A stretch of 64,000 nucleotides of DNA from Anniella stebbinsi (GCA_029215795.1 JARDYH010000005.1:41236001-41300000); one strand, 5' to 3'. Positions 1 to 11,460 are shown, counted from the stretch's first letter. The notes: generated by a model not told the origin, from the sequence alone. Program-made: numbers and translations.

Positions 1-1127
1 TTCATAAAGCAATACAAGACAATGTGGGTCAGCTTTGCTAGTACCAGGCAGTCCATCCTTCCCATCTGGATTTGGGTCTGAAAGATCTAGGAACAGTAGG
101 ATGCATGGAGGGTAAGATGTAACCAATCACAATTTGTGACATTGCACAACATCACTACTGATCGTGGGGTATGTCTGTTAAGGCAGCAGCCTTAGCTTCC
201 AGTTTCCTAGCTTTGTGGAGATTGAGCCAATATGAGATAGCCTTAACTCTGGTCTTAAACTGGCAGGTTTTTAAAAAAACAAACAAACAAACAATTGTAT
301 ACACACAGACAAACACACATGGCATACTTTTCTGTTGTGTGTAGTGCATGTAATCATGATAAGGAGACTTTTGCACTGAACAATTACTCCATTTCCTGAC
401 TGGACCTATATACAGCAAAAACTAAACTAGTTAGGAATAATTCCCCCTTTATTCCATGTTGCTTGAGACACCTGATGCAAGGATTGAGTGCTAAAATGTT
501 TGATTAATCAAGATGACAAATTGATATTAAATGTTATTGAAGTTTTCGTCTGAGGCCAAGTAGGGACCGTCCAAAAGCATTGTAAGTTGAGCCTCACACA
601 GTTCAGTTCAGCAAAGTTTTTGGCAGCCTCAATGGAAATTTCAGAAGCAGATGTTAATATTTTGAGATGTATGAGTTTGCAACAGCTACTTTATTTTCCA
701 AGCAGGAGAGAAGATTGTGGTTTATACTGCCTTTAGGGCTTTTTTAAAAAAACGTTAGATGTTTGAGGAAATTAGAAGGAAATGGCCAAGTTATGCACAC
801 CACAGTTTCCTGTAGATGCTACCCGTTTGGTTAGCTCATGTGGTCTGTGTCTCAAATAGAATTCCACTAAAGCAAAGATAAGGTGTATGAGAGTTTGTTC
901 ATAGCTAGGGAACAAGATGATGGTCGTAATCTCTATAAATCTAATAAAGACCAGACTGATTTTTTTTTATTCTATGGCAACAAGAATGACTAGGCTTCGG
1001 CATGGCTATCATCAAGCTGGGCACACCCAGCCATTTCAGCAGTGGGGCTAATGAGAACAGGTTGTTATGTTTGGAGGTAGTTATCTTACCATGAGAGGGT
1101 TAATTCATATCATTGGTTTAATACAGG
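1..1127. other. Unique AT-rich non-coding DNA, no gene recognised
   Basis: Both strands are full of stop codons and no open frame resembles a known domain. The only low-complexity features are a short AAAC run near 275-293 and a T-run near 961. I see no repeat family that recurs elsewhere in the window. Most likely intergenic or intronic DNA. Confidence 0.6.
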
Positions 1128-1256
1128 TGAAGGCAACTTGTGTCCCTGCAGATATTGTTGGACTGCAATTCCCATCAGCCCATAGCCAGCATAGCCAATG
1201 GTGAGGGATGATACAACTTGCAGTACAATAACATCTGGAGGACCACAAGTTGCCCA
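1128..1256. repeat. Palindromic MITE-like repeat, family D copy 1
   Basis: The left arm has the words GCAACTTGTG and CAATTCCCATCAGCCC. The right arm has ACATCTGGAGGACCACAAGT, so the whole is an imperfect hairpin of about 130 bp. The same layout recurs near 13.95, 19.66, 23.67, 26.36, 28.16, 32.43 and 49.82 kb. It resembles a very abundant squamate repeat whose core reads as a gene-free non-autonomous DNA element; the family name is not asserted. Confidence 0.7.
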
Positions 1257-1269
1257 TACTTGTTTTAAT

Positions 1270-2590
1270 AGCTTGTTGCGAGACACCTTGGAGGCCCATA
1301 TGGCTGGACAGCTAGAATGTAAATGTTTCAACTCAACCAAGAATAATTCATCATAGTGTTCCTGCACCTCCAGTTACTCCATGCAGCCATTTATTTCCAC
1401 AGTTATTACTATGGTGCTGAATGGACAGCTCCAGATAACCTGTGGACCTCTTTTCCCCCCCCCCCCCCATGTCTTCCCTCCACCCCAGCCTCACATGCCT
1501 CAAACTATTTTTGTGTTTTTGTCACTTTAAGCTATCAGAATTGCATGCATTCTTATTCTTAACATGAAATAACAATTTCTCTTTACATGTCTATGGGAGC
1601 AATGGCACTACAATGAGTTGGCCCTCATGAATTGGTTCACCTACCCCACGTTTTCTGCTGGAGATTTTGTTATATTAGAATTGGCCTCTAAGTACATGGG
1701 TTAACAGTTTGTGCCTGTAGACTGTGCTGAATATCTCCCCTGCCTGCCTGTCATACCAGAAGATATGAATGCCATATGTTTATTGTGCAGGAGTACCCTT
1801 TTCTCACATTTACAACCTAGTCCTATGAGTGCCCCAAAAAAGCCCATGTTTCACCAGCAGTTAAGCAAATGCAAAATAGTTAGCATTTTGTAGTCTGACA
1901 CCTGTTGTGCAGGCTACATGCTTGTAGTCTCTGGGCTTATTCACGCTCTGCCATTGCCTAAGCTGTTCGGACATCATAGAATATTCAAAAACATTTTAAC
2001 TACTTGGATGCAGCAATAATGGCTTGGAGTGGGTCATGGAGCTAAGGAGGCCCTGGAGCAAAAGCAGAGGTGAAGGAGGCTGAATTTCATGTTGCTTTCA
2101 ACTGACCAGATTTAGTTAACATATATTTACCTGTCCTCTGCATTATAGCTCAAGTTATTGTCACTGGTTTGAATAGAGCATAAGAATTATAGCAGTTCAG
2201 AAATAGACATGAGTGGTCCAGAGTGTTAAAGAGATGGATGCTCATGAAGGTTTCCCAAATGCTACCAAAGGCAACTGAAAAGAAGGAACCAGGATCCCAG
2301 TGTTCAGTCATTTCCAAAACAAACCACATGGATGCAGCAAATCACACATTTCCACATTTCACAGAGAGGTAACTCGGCAAGACAGATTATTTTAGATCCT
2401 GATTCAAGCAGAATTTGATTAGCAGAGAAAAGTAAAATCTTTTGGAACTGGCTGGATATTGGCTCCAAGTCAAACACTTGTCCTGCTTTTAAAAATGGGG
2501 GAGGTCTGGAAAACTGAACTGCTGGGGAGACAGACCTATCCTTCCAATATCCCCCCAGGAAGTCAGGTAATAGGAACCATTCTGCAATTG
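1270..2590. other. Unique non-coding DNA
   Basis: No convincing open frame and no recurring repeat. It contains a run of about 15 C residues near 1455-1469. Nothing else is recognisable. Confidence 0.55.
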
Positions 2591-2596
2591 GAAAAA

Positions 2597-2617
2597 TGTG
2601 TGTGTGTGTGTGTGTGT
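2597..2617. repeat. (TG)n microsatellite
   Basis: Pure TG dinucleotide run of about ten units, followed by an interrupted G/T-rich stretch and, near 2703-2714, a short CA run. Confidence 0.9.
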
Positions 2618-2921
2618 AGTGTGTGAATTGTGATTTTTTTGGGGGGTAGGCAATTGTGGAACTGCAATTACACCATGCTCCCTTCTACATCCACATTAAC
2701 ATACACACACACACCAAAAACATAGGAGATAATATAAAACAGTGGAAGAGGGGATGATGCCAAATGTTCATGGCTGCACCATCCCAACCCAATCTTTCAT
2801 CCTCTACAGTCTACTGGAGCAGTTGATTTGCATTCTAGGAAGCTGTGGGCATAGGCTGGTCTAAGACTTTTGAATAAGGCTGTGGAAGGGCTGGAGGACT
2901 CCTAGGGCTTGCATGTGGGGT

Positions 2922-3403
2922 AGGGATGACCATCACTGGTAAATCCAGTTCTTTTTTTACCTTGACAGAGTTTCCTGGCATGCACGGCTTGATGGCTTCT
3001 ATGAGCTGAGCTGTGGGCTGTTCCCCAAACTCTGGAAACTTTTGCACATTTTTAAGAGTTCTGCAATTTGTGCAGATTTCTGGACTATTTGTGCAGGTTT
3101 CTGAGCAATTTGTGAAAATTAAAGTTGAATTTGGCTGTAATTTGATCACATGTTGCCTAATTTGCACAAATCTGGTCTAATTTGTGCAAATTGTTCAAGA
3201 ATTTGCACATATGGCAGAACCTTCCAAAAATGTGCAGAATCCCTAGAAAATCCACAAACTGGCCCAACTCGCTGCAAATTGAGTTGGACACCATAGCAGG
3301 AACTAAAATGAAGTCAGAGGGGGTCATCTAGGGAAATTCTGTGAATGCCCCAAATGGATTTGGGATTCTGTGAACCCCCCAAATGGATTTTTCCAACATC
3401 CCT
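2922..3403. mobile_element. Foldback element of family B with interior AATTTG-CAAATT words
   Basis: The left end begins AGGGATGACC and the right end finishes ACATCCCT, inverted copies of the family B terminus. The flanks are CATGTGGGGT on the left and ACTGTGGAGT on the right, a decayed 10-bp target duplication (7 of 10). The interior is an array of short self-complementary words around AATTTGTGCAAATT. A second copy with the same interior lies at 50237-50711. There is no open frame of note, so it is non-autonomous. Confidence 0.7.
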
Positions 3404-3432
3404 ACTGTGGAGTGGCTGCAGTTGTTTTATGT

Positions 3433-3650
3433 GAGCACATAGGAAGCCACCTTATACCAGGTCAGATTGGCTCCACCTGCCTCCTTTTAGCCCTGTACTG
3501 TCTACTCTTATGGCTTTCCAGTGTCTCATGCAGGCATCTTTCTTACCACTGGCTACCTATCTTTTTCAACAAGAGACACCAGGGACTGAACTGGAGACCT
3601 CCTGCATGCAAAAAAGTAGGTGCTCTACCACTGAGCTATTGCACTCTTTC
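3433..3650 (-). mobile_element. tRNA-derived SINE, minus strand
   Basis: Read on the minus strand, it starts with a tRNA-like head containing an A-box-like TAGCTCAGTGGTAGAGCA and a B-box-like GGTCTCCAGTTCAGTCCC. A core with GACACTGGAAAGCC follows, and then the tail GGTATAAGGTGGCTTCCTAT. The plus-strand copy at 50005-50207 has the same order of parts. It is an RNA polymerase III-type retroposon, not a functional tRNA gene. Confidence 0.85.
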
Positions 3651-3659
3651 CTTGGCACA

Positions 3660-4090
3660 ATTCAGCCAAGGTTTTTCCATTCTTAAGTCCGATTGGGTCT
3701 AGTGGTAAATGTATCTAAGCATGTACTTAAATCACTCAAATTGAAATCCATGGGGCTTAAAATGTGCTTGACTTTGGCAGGGCCATGCCCTTTGTTTGTG
3801 TTTTAAATTTTATTAACACTTTTCTATATATTCAAGGCAACATATAACAGAGTAACAACTGTACAGAAAGAGTTACAGTGGAGATTCCAGGATTCACATA
3901 CCCTGTACTATATTATTGGGGCTACAGTTGTGACTCCAATAGATAAGGGTAATCAGTAAAATAACGTTTCTGTAAGGTTAAATGGAAATGAGCAAGGGTG
4001 AGTTGTTATAACCTTAATAAAACTGAAAGGGTTTCACCAATTTTCCTGAAAATTGCACATGCCAGAAAGAAATGTTTATTTTACATAACT
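3660..4090. other. Non-coding DNA with a possible old LINE 3' end
   Basis: The stretch 3800-3900 is T-rich on its left and reads as an inverted, poly-A-bearing tail, but no coding remnant is recognisable. A diffuse copy of the ATCCATGGGGCTTA-type repeat (family J) may lie at 3715-3790. Confidence 0.35.
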
Positions 4091-4094
4091 TGAA

Positions 4095-4097
<3 letters not shown>

Positions 4098-4145
<48 letters not shown>
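4098..4145. repeat. (CT)n microsatellite
   Basis: Uninterrupted CT run of about 24 units between the unique flank and the downstream LINE. Confidence 0.95.
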
Positions 4146-4149
<4 letters not shown>

Positions 4150-4334
4150 GCTTTGTACTGTTATCTTGTATGATATCTTGTATAAAAATAGGATGAAGCA
4201 GATTATCTAGATTAATTTCAGTCTGGGGTTAAACCAGGTTTTGGGACAGAAATCACTTAAGTATATCAATGGCTGCTAGTCATGGTGGACCAGTTCATAG
4301 AAAGTCTCTTCCAATAGTTGTAACAGACAACCTA

Positions 4335-4335
4335 C

Positions 4336-4370
<35 letters not shown>
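4335..4370 (-). repeat. (ATT)n 3' tail of the L2-like LINE
   Basis: Trinucleotide run ATA/TTA of about 11 units, immediately after the terminal hairpin. LINEs of this clade end in short tandem repeats rather than poly-A, and the same tail type is seen on the copy ending at 14609. Confidence 0.85.
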
Positions 4371-4371
<1 letters not shown>

Positions 4372-4485
4372 TTTATTTATAACCCGCCTCTCCCTACGGA
4401 TCGAGGCAGGGAACACAATGCAAAATACAGCATCATAAAGTTAAAATTTTAAAAAAAACAAGAGAAAATACATCATTAAAACATT

Positions 4486-6411
4486 TTAAAATTCATCTGG
4501 ATAGGCCTGCCAGAAGAGAACAGTCTTCATGACTCTCTTAAATTCATGAAGACTGCTAATTTGTCTAACCTCTTCCGGCAGACCATTCCATAGTCTGGGA
4601 GCCATGGAAGAGAAGGTCCTCTGGGTAACACTCGCCAGCCTAGTTCTGGCTGACTTGAGTAAGTTCTTCCCAGAGGACCTAAGAGTGTGGGGCGGATTGT
4701 ACGGGAGAAGGTGATCCCGTAGGTAGCCTGGGCCCAAACCATGTAGGACTTTAAAGGTAATAACCAGCACTTTATACTTTGCCCAGAAACTGACCGGCAG
4801 CCAGTGAAGTGATTTTAAAACTGGTGTAATGTGGTCACCCCTAGGTGTACCGGTGACCAACCTGGCTGCCATATTTTGAACAAGTTGAAGTTTCCGGACT
4901 AGGCACAAAGGTAGCCCTATGTACAGTGCATTGCAGAAGTCGAGCCTCAAAGTTACCAGCGCATGCATTACCGCCTTTAGGTCTTCCAACTCTAGGAAGG
5001 GGCGCAGCTGGCGTATCAGCCGAAGCTGATAGTAGGCACTCCTGGCCGTCGCATCAATCTGAGCTGTCATCTGGAGCGACGGATCCAGGAGTACCCCCAA
5101 GCTGTGAACACAGTCTTTCAGGGGGGGTGTAACCCCATCCAGAACTGGTTGACACACCTCCAGACCCAGGTTGGGTCCTTTGACAGCAAGCACCTCTGTC
5201 TTGTCTGGATTCAGCTTCAGTTTGTTTTTCCTCTTCCAGCCCATTACCACCTCCAAGCATTCATTCAGAGGAGACACACTATCCTTAGCTGACGATGTTG
5301 TTGAAGGCATAGAGAAATATATTTGGGTGTCATCAGCATATTGATAGCACCCCGCCCCATGCCTCCGGATGATCTCTCCCAGCGGTTTCATGTAAATGTT
5401 AAACAGCATTGGGGAAAGGATGGCACCTTGTGGAACACCACATAGCAACTCCTTTTTTGAAGAGCAGCTATCCCCAAGCATCACCATCTGGAACCTGCCC
5501 AAGAGATAGGATCGGAACCACTGAAGCATAGTGCTCCCGATTCCCAATTCCCCCAGGCGCTCCAGAAGGATACCATGGTCGATGGTATTGAAAGCCGCTG
5601 AGAGGTCCAAGAGTACCAGCAGGGACACACTCCCCCTGTCGATACTCAGGCGTAGATCATCCACTAAGGCGACCAAAGCGGTCTCAACTCCGTATCCTGC
5701 TCTGAAGCCAGTTTGAAATGGGTCTAGAAAATCAGTGTCATCCAGGACTGCCTGGAGTTGAAAGGCAACTGCTCTCTCGATCACCTTGCCCAAAAATGGA
5801 AGATTTGATACTGGCCTGTAGTTATTAAGGTCCAGGGGATTCAGGGAGGGCTTTTTTAGAAGCGGCCTTACCACCGCCTCTTTTAAACATGATGGAAAGC
5901 TCTCCTCCCTGAGAGATGCATTAATAATATGTTGTAGATGTGATCTAACTGCCTCTCCTCCCTGGACGACCAGCCAGGAAGGACAGGGATCGAGAGGGCA
6001 AGTCATCTTCCTCACATATCCAAGTACCTTGTCCACGTCCTCGGTACTCACCAACTGAAACTGATCAAGTGTAATCCTACTCGTGGAGTCACTGGACACT
6101 CCACTGTCAGCCTCTGCTATAACAATGGCATCTAAGTTGGCTCTTATCCGAGAGATTTTATCTGAGAAACGATCGTTAAAAGGATCACAGCGAACTACCG
6201 AAGGCTCTAAAATTGGATTCAGGGGAGAAGGAGCCTGAGTTAGACCCCTCACCACCCTGAACAGTTCTGCTGGACGTGAATTCGCAGACGCAATGCGTGC
6301 AGAGAAGAAAGCTTTCTTCGCTGCACGTATTGCCACTCCATAGAAACGAAGACGTTCTCTATGTCGTGTCTTGTCGGATATAAGTCGAGTTTTCTGCCAT
6401 CCGCGCTCCAG
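4486..6411 (-). pseudogene. LINE ORF2 reverse transcriptase part
   Basis: A long open frame (616 aa from the alternative start GTG at 6336, open back to the TGA at 6412-6414). Visible motifs: NNYRPVSNLPFLGK near residues 171-184, FQTGFR 207-212, motif A LLDLSAAFN 242-250 with the catalytic Asp 244, motif B CGVPQGAILSP 299-309, motif C QYADD 332-336, and motif D/E-like GWKRKNKLKLNPDKTEVL. A C-terminal extension with HSLGV and HWLPV follows, as usual in this clade. It makes cDNA from its own RNA at the nicked target. The YADD box and Asp 244 are intact; the usual Asp closing motif A is Asn here, and Ser of QGS is Ala. The frame is shared with the upstream endonuclease, so this is the C-terminal part of one polyprotein, not a separate gene. 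Confidence 0.9.
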
Positions 6412-7140
6412 TCATCGTCCTTTCTGCTTCAACTCCCTGAAGTCTTCTGCATACCAGGGCGCCCTATTAGAAGCGGGCCAGAGAGGACGTTTGGGGGCGA
6501 TCGTGTCGATAGCCCTAGTTAGGTCTTGATTCCATCTATTGACCAGGGCTTCTACAGGATCATCGACGATACCAGCCATGGAACCCTCCAAGGCTTTCTG
6601 GAATCCAGAAGGATCCATCAGCCTTCGAGGGCGGACCATCTTAATAGGTCCGCCACCCCTGCAGGGACGGGTGGTAGCCGTGATACTAACCTTGACCAGA
6701 AAATGATCTGTCCATGACAATTCGGAGGTATTCAATACCTCCGCCCACAGATCCGTCTGTTTGGAACTGAAAACAGCATCGAGGGTGTGACCTGCTGAAT
6801 GTGTGGGTCCAGAGACCAATTGGGATAGGCCCATGGTTGTCATGGATGCCATGAACTCCCGAGCTCCACCTGACAAACCGGCCTCGAATGGGATGTTGAA
6901 ATCACCCAGGACTAAAAGCCTGGGTGAATCCAACACCAGCTCCGAGACCAGTTCCGTGAGCTCGGCCAGGGAGTCTGATAGGCAGCGGGGTGGCCGGTAC
7001 ACTAACAGAATCCCTAGTCTATCCCTGGCCTTCAGACTCAGGGACACACACTCGATGTAATTCAATTCCTGAACAGGATGTCTGGTCAGGTTAAGATTGC
7101 TTTTGTAGACCACAGCTACTCCGCCCCCCCCCCCCGTCCA
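6412..7140 (-). pseudogene. LINE ORF2 apurinic-like endonuclease, C-terminal part
   Basis: This frame holds the second half of an AP-like endonuclease. Counting from the GTG at 7113, it shows LVYRPP at about 37-42, LGDFNIP at 69-75, GPTHSAGHTLDAVF at 102-115 and the catalytic-type TDH at 135-137. A basic linker leads towards the reverse transcriptase. The enzyme nicks the target DNA to prime reverse transcription. The frame ends in TGA at 6412-6414, where the sequence otherwise runs straight into the reverse transcriptase in the same frame; a CGA to TGA change is the simplest cause. At the upstream end the frame meets a run of twelve G (7124-7135), where it breaks from the first endonuclease segment. 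No other lesion is visible. Confidence 0.87.
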
Positions 7141-7158
7141 CTTTCCCTCACCTGCTCA

Positions 7159-7497
7159 CTAACACAGTACCCAGCTGGGAGAGCAAGGGGCCCATGTTGG
7201 GGCACTGTCATCTCCCAGCCAGGTCTCTGTGAAGCATGACAGGTTGGCCTCTTCTTCTTTGAGGAGGTCATAGGTTATGTTTGTTTTGTTTTTAACTGAC
7301 CTGGCATTACATAGGAGCAAGGAAAGGTTCTGTGGGTGGCCTGGATCGTTCCCCAAGATCCCCGGGGTAGCAGGGTGACCGGAAGGCAAGATGGGTGATA
7401 GATATCCATCTCTCCTTCCCCTGTAACGGCATTTCGCCCTGCTATCGCCATATCTCCCTCTGCCCCACACAACAGATATTGGTGCTCCCAGACACAT
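7159..7497 (-). pseudogene. LINE ORF2 N-terminus, first part of endonuclease
   Basis: The frame opens at an ATG (7495-7497) and encodes 112 aa. The last half contains LLLCNARSV (61-69), with the metal-binding Asn of the endonuclease fold, and then FTETWLGDD (89-97), with the catalytic Glu. A TAG follows at 7159-7161. The expected continuation lies in another frame for about 35 bp and then passes through the twelve-G run, so an indel there probably broke the reading frame. The first 55 residues are Arg/Gly-rich and resemble no domain I know; the true start may be this ATG or a later one. Together with the two downstream segments this makes up one ORF2. Confidence 0.8.
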
Positions 7498-7499
7498 TT

Positions 7500-7685
7500 C
7501 GGTTGCCTTAAGTTGTTTGTCTCTCTCGCGCGCGAGAGAGAGAGAAGGAAAAGGGGTGGGCGGAATGCAATGGTAGCTGCTGCACTATCTTCCCCACTCG
7601 CACCGTCAGTCCTTTGGCTGTGGCTGCCTCTGTTGTCCCGTCCCGTCCCGGCGTCTCTCTCGTGCGTGCGAGAGAGAGTCTGAGA
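7500..7685 (-). promoter_or_regulatory. LINE 5' leader with two CT/CG/GA palindromes
   Basis: Two copies of a dyad are present about 133 bp apart. The first is a perfect 20-bp palindrome, CTCTCTCGCGCGCGAGAGAG (7521-7540). The second is imperfect, CTCTCTCGTGCGTGCGAGAG (about 7655-7674). Between them the DNA is GC-rich. Their place at the 5' end of the LINE suggests an internal promoter or a leader hairpin, but this is inference. The LINE appears to begin at or just after the second dyad. Confidence 0.55.
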
Positions 7686-7689
7686 TCTA

Positions 7690-8140
7690 CTAATGTCAAC
7701 AATGTATACATATAGTAGGAAAAATAAGACAAGTTGTTTGCAGTCCAGATGACTATGTGCTACCTCTAGTATCAGTGGCAGCAGTTTCCCTTTGTATGCA
7801 TACACACATGCACACTAAATATACAAAAAGGCCACCATATTATGTACTATGCACAAAGGAACATGCTGAGTAGTTTTTCCATTGTCCAGGATAATTCAAG
7901 CTGGCATGATGGAATTTGTTAAGCAAATGCAGGCAATCGGCTCAAAGCAAACATGCAAGGCCTTTAGGTGGCAAATTGACAAAGTTCAGGCTGGCCAAAC
8001 AAAGCTGATATAGTGAGCTCTTGCGCTTTGACTTATTAGAAATGACAGAACTTAAAACACTGTCTGGAAATAGGCTTGTAACTGATACCAACCTCGCTGC
8101 ATTGGGATTATCTTCAAGAGATCTTGAAAACTAAATAATT
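7690..8140. other. Unique non-coding DNA
   Basis: No open frame of note and no recurring repeat. The part 7900-8110 has balanced composition with few simple repeats, unlike the surrounding transposon debris. It might be conserved non-coding sequence, but I have no alignment to support that. Confidence 0.4.
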
Positions 8141-8144
8141 TCTT

Positions 8145-8197
<53 letters not shown>
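8145..8197. repeat. (TA)n(GA)n compound microsatellite
   Basis: A TA run of about eight units joins a GA run of about 18 units with one AAG interruption. Confidence 0.95.
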
Positions 8198-8199
8198 TC

Positions 8200-11140
8200 T
8201 CTCCAGCAAGAAAACAGCATGAGCTTGTGCAACTCGGTATCCCCAGAGGAAGGATTAAAGCTTAAAACATGGGAAAGGAGAAGTCCAGCCGGAATAACAG
8301 GCTGCAGTCATCAGCTCAGATTGCTAGTGCTGGGAAAATGTTTGGAGCTGGTTTCAAAGAGGGATGCCATAGACGGTAAAAGAGCTGCCAGATCCCTGAG
8401 ACCTAGTAGAGCAGCTACAGACATGCGGGAGGCAGCTGTCAAACTGTAGCGAGCACTGCAGCCTTCCAGTTGAGGGCTAGATGTTACCATATCATGCCGT
8501 TACCAGACCCCCCTGTCCAAAGCATAAGCATGTTGCACACCTGAAGGTGGTATTTTAAGCAATTGCCAGACTTCCATCAGAGATACTTGAATTTCAAATT
8601 TCAAGCCATCCATGGTCTCCTTGGATGTCTGTCTCTCAACCTTAGATTCCCATCTGGAAATGGGAATAATGGCAATTTCATGGTTGCTTTAAGGATGAGA
8701 AGGTATTGATCATAAAGGACTTTAGATACTGGAAAAGCACTGGACACATGGCAACCTATGGGAAACATACTGTACCTGCACATGTGATATGTACTCACTT
8801 CCTTGCACATCTGAAGTCCTACTTCACACAAATTGTTTTTTTTTATTTTTACATTAAGAAGGTGGTTTAATTTAAAGGAGAGGATGCAGTCAGATTCTGT
8901 GATGGCTTTTTGACAGGTAATAGCTTGGTTTGTAACATGGGCAATCTTTGAAAAGCCTCTTTGAGGGTCAGATGTTTGTAAATGACTAAATAACCCCAAA
9001 AGGTAGCTTGCAGTAATCTCTTGTTATAATATTATCAATGCTCAGGATGCTTGACATAGAAATGTAAGGGGAGGGAGTGACAGGCTTTTCTTTAAGTTTT
9101 TATTTTCACCCCGATAAATCTGGTAGGTTGAATGGGGATAGCATGTCGGCTTAAGGAGATGGAATCATACTTGTGTGTGTGTGTGAAAGGTCATTTAAAA
9201 ATGTGACCATGAAATGGCCATGGAAAATATTGTGCAGTGCTTGTACCCCATTCAAGTGGCATGCAATTACAATGGCTTCCCAGGACTTGGGGCCTAAAAA
9301 TATATCCTCCTTGTCAGGGGCAAATGGTATGGCTAAATTTAGAACCTCACCAGGCTTCTGTCAATAGACCTTTGACCTACACTTATTTAGAAGAACCTGG
9401 TAGCATATTATATAGTAAGGTCTAAGGAAAATTGTTTCCCTTTCTGGCAGCTCCCATAGTTTTAGACTACATGCAGAGGAATATTGGTCATTCATCTGGG
9501 AACTTGGTTGTTTTTTTTTAAACTGAGTGTTTTGTTTAAATAAGCATTTTATTTTAGTCACATAGGTGGAAAGACAACTTTAATATTAGATAGCATATCA
9601 AAGGGTGTTTTAACTTCTAAGGAACAGTTCACACGATATTGTTCTTAGCCACCAAAAAAGAAAATAAAAATGGCATAATCATCTGAAGGACTTTGAAGGA
9701 GCCACAAATAATTTTTTAAAAGTCTAGTGAAATTTCCCAGGAATGATCTGGACAACCCTTCATGGTTGCTGGATTTTGCCTCAAATGAAATAAAACATTA
9801 ATTTGGTGGGTTGCTCCCTCGTGGAATTTTGAGGAAAACCAATGGAGTTTGGCTCAAAAGTGATCCCAATTTCCTCTAGCTTCACTACATTTTTCTTGGC
9901 CTTTTGCCCATAGTAAAGGAATGAACTTACCTCAAGTCCTGGGAGAGATCACGTAGAACTCTCACATGATTGAAAACCTGCAGATTGAAGGCAAAATGGA
10001 CGCGGAAGGTGGGCTCTAAATATCTTGTTAAACTGTTTCATGGGCTGAAATACTGCATTATAATACTGATGCTATTCTAATGATGGCAACAATTTATGTC
10101 CAACAAATAACTGGGACGAATGATATTGTTTGCTATACTAGTTTGATACGTTTCCTTAAATCAAAAGCCATGTATAGACTGCCCTAAACACTGAGCGCAG
10201 CTCCAATTATAATCTTATTAATGATGGGTGAATCTTAAGCAGACATTACAATTTCAGCTTTTGTGGGTGTGCAATGAGTCTGATTTGCATGCCGTACTGA
10301 AATTTGTGAAAAGATAGTTTGTTTAATGGCAAAGCTTTCTCAATTACACATTCTGCAGTACAAGCTGAATTCACTTGCAACAGGTACTCCGATACCCTTA
10401 TGGAACCCTTAAATTGTCATCCAATGGATCAGGGCCTCTCTGTGACAGTAGATCCTGCCAGACAACTCACTAACAGAAATGTGTGACTATGGTCTAGTTT
10501 CAAGTCCAACCCATGGGGCATCTGACTTAAGTACTTTTCCTGCAAAAGATAACGAACCACAGCTTATGAAAGTTGTATAACCCCAGCCAAAGCCCAGTCA
10601 ACATTTTGTCTAGTTTCAGTGCCTTGCAATATGGCATTCTAGGCTGTTCACAGACATATAACACTGAAATGTACTAAAAACATGAGCTGGCTCATGAGAA
10701 GCAACACATTTTAGAGGGAACAAAGAGATTGAATCCTCTTCTAGGGCATTTTCCATGTGAGAACTATAAATCCACTAAAATTGACTTTAATAAACATTTC
10801 GTTCGATCGACTCATAAAATAACCGAGTTTGTAAATGCAGTCGAAAAAAGAAAATACAGTCCTTAAGAATTACATGTGGTACAACTTTGAGAAGTCGTGC
10901 CACTGATAATAAAGTAAAGATTTGTAATACATTATCCATTATTTATAAATACTATAAATTATATCTTATAAGAAATTATAGATAGGAAAAAAGCAATTAG
11001 AGATTTAAAGAAGAGATGTTTAGAACACCACTGGAACTTCTCTTAATAGACCCACTTGCAACACAAGTTCTTAGGCTGTCGAACCTTGAGAGCCATCTAA
11101 CACATCAAACGAATCTCTGAATCTTCAGCCTCTTATCTCA
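8200..11140. other. Unique AT-rich DNA, no gene recognised
   Basis: About 3 kb with no recurring repeat family and no frame resembling a domain. Frames of 60-130 codons exist but have no recognisable motif and look like chance. The section 10170-10400 holds an octamer word ATTTGCAT and several TAAT words. The section 10790-11000 is very AT-rich. Both are typical of, but do not prove, regulatory non-coding sequence. Confidence 0.5.
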
Positions 11141-11437
11141 GGACCAAAGCAGACATGATGAGGGAGATTGGGTGGTGGGTTTTTTTTGGGGGGGGGTCCC
11201 TTGTAAAGACACCATGTTGGGGGGGGGTGAAGAGGATTGATTTCGATTGAAGCAGTAATGCATAGATAGAGGAGCAATTCAACCCTTTCCCAGTGTGCCT
11301 TTTGGGCAATCTAAATGACCCCTCTTGAAGTTGCTGTTGGCTCCGGTGGGTATGGATGGTGATGGATACAGTCGCCATACAACAACAAGTACCTGATTTT
11401 TCCTTCTCCACCAGCAAGGCTAATGGAATCTTCTCTG

Positions 11438-11460
11438 TGTGTGTGTGTGTGTGTGTGTGC
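11438..11460. repeat. (TG)n microsatellite
   Basis: About eleven TG units followed by GCGCACGCGCAC, an alternating purine-pyrimidine tract that could adopt Z-DNA. Confidence 0.9.

Larger units (their letters stand above)
4335..7685 (-). mobile_element. Near full-length L2/CR1-L3-type LINE
   Basis: Read on the minus strand, the element has a 5' leader with CTCTCTCGCG palindromes (7500-7685). An endonuclease (about 7497-6415) and a reverse transcriptase (6411-4486) follow. The 3' untranslated region ends in a GC hairpin (CCTGCCTCGATC and GGGAGAGGCGGG) and an (ATT)n tail at 4335-4370. The same hairpin plus tail recurs at 14412-14609 and 34186-34410, which defines the family's 3' end. The element is about 3.35 kb, consistent with a single-ORF2 LINE of this clade. 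Its coding region is largely open, so it is probably a young copy. I could not find a convincing target duplication. Clade assignment rests on motif style and should be read as L2 or CR1-L3-like. Confidence 0.88.

Noticed and set aside
3433..3650. tRNA gene
   Set aside because: A and B boxes are present but the cloverleaf is not preserved and a SINE core and tail follow, so it is a SINE.
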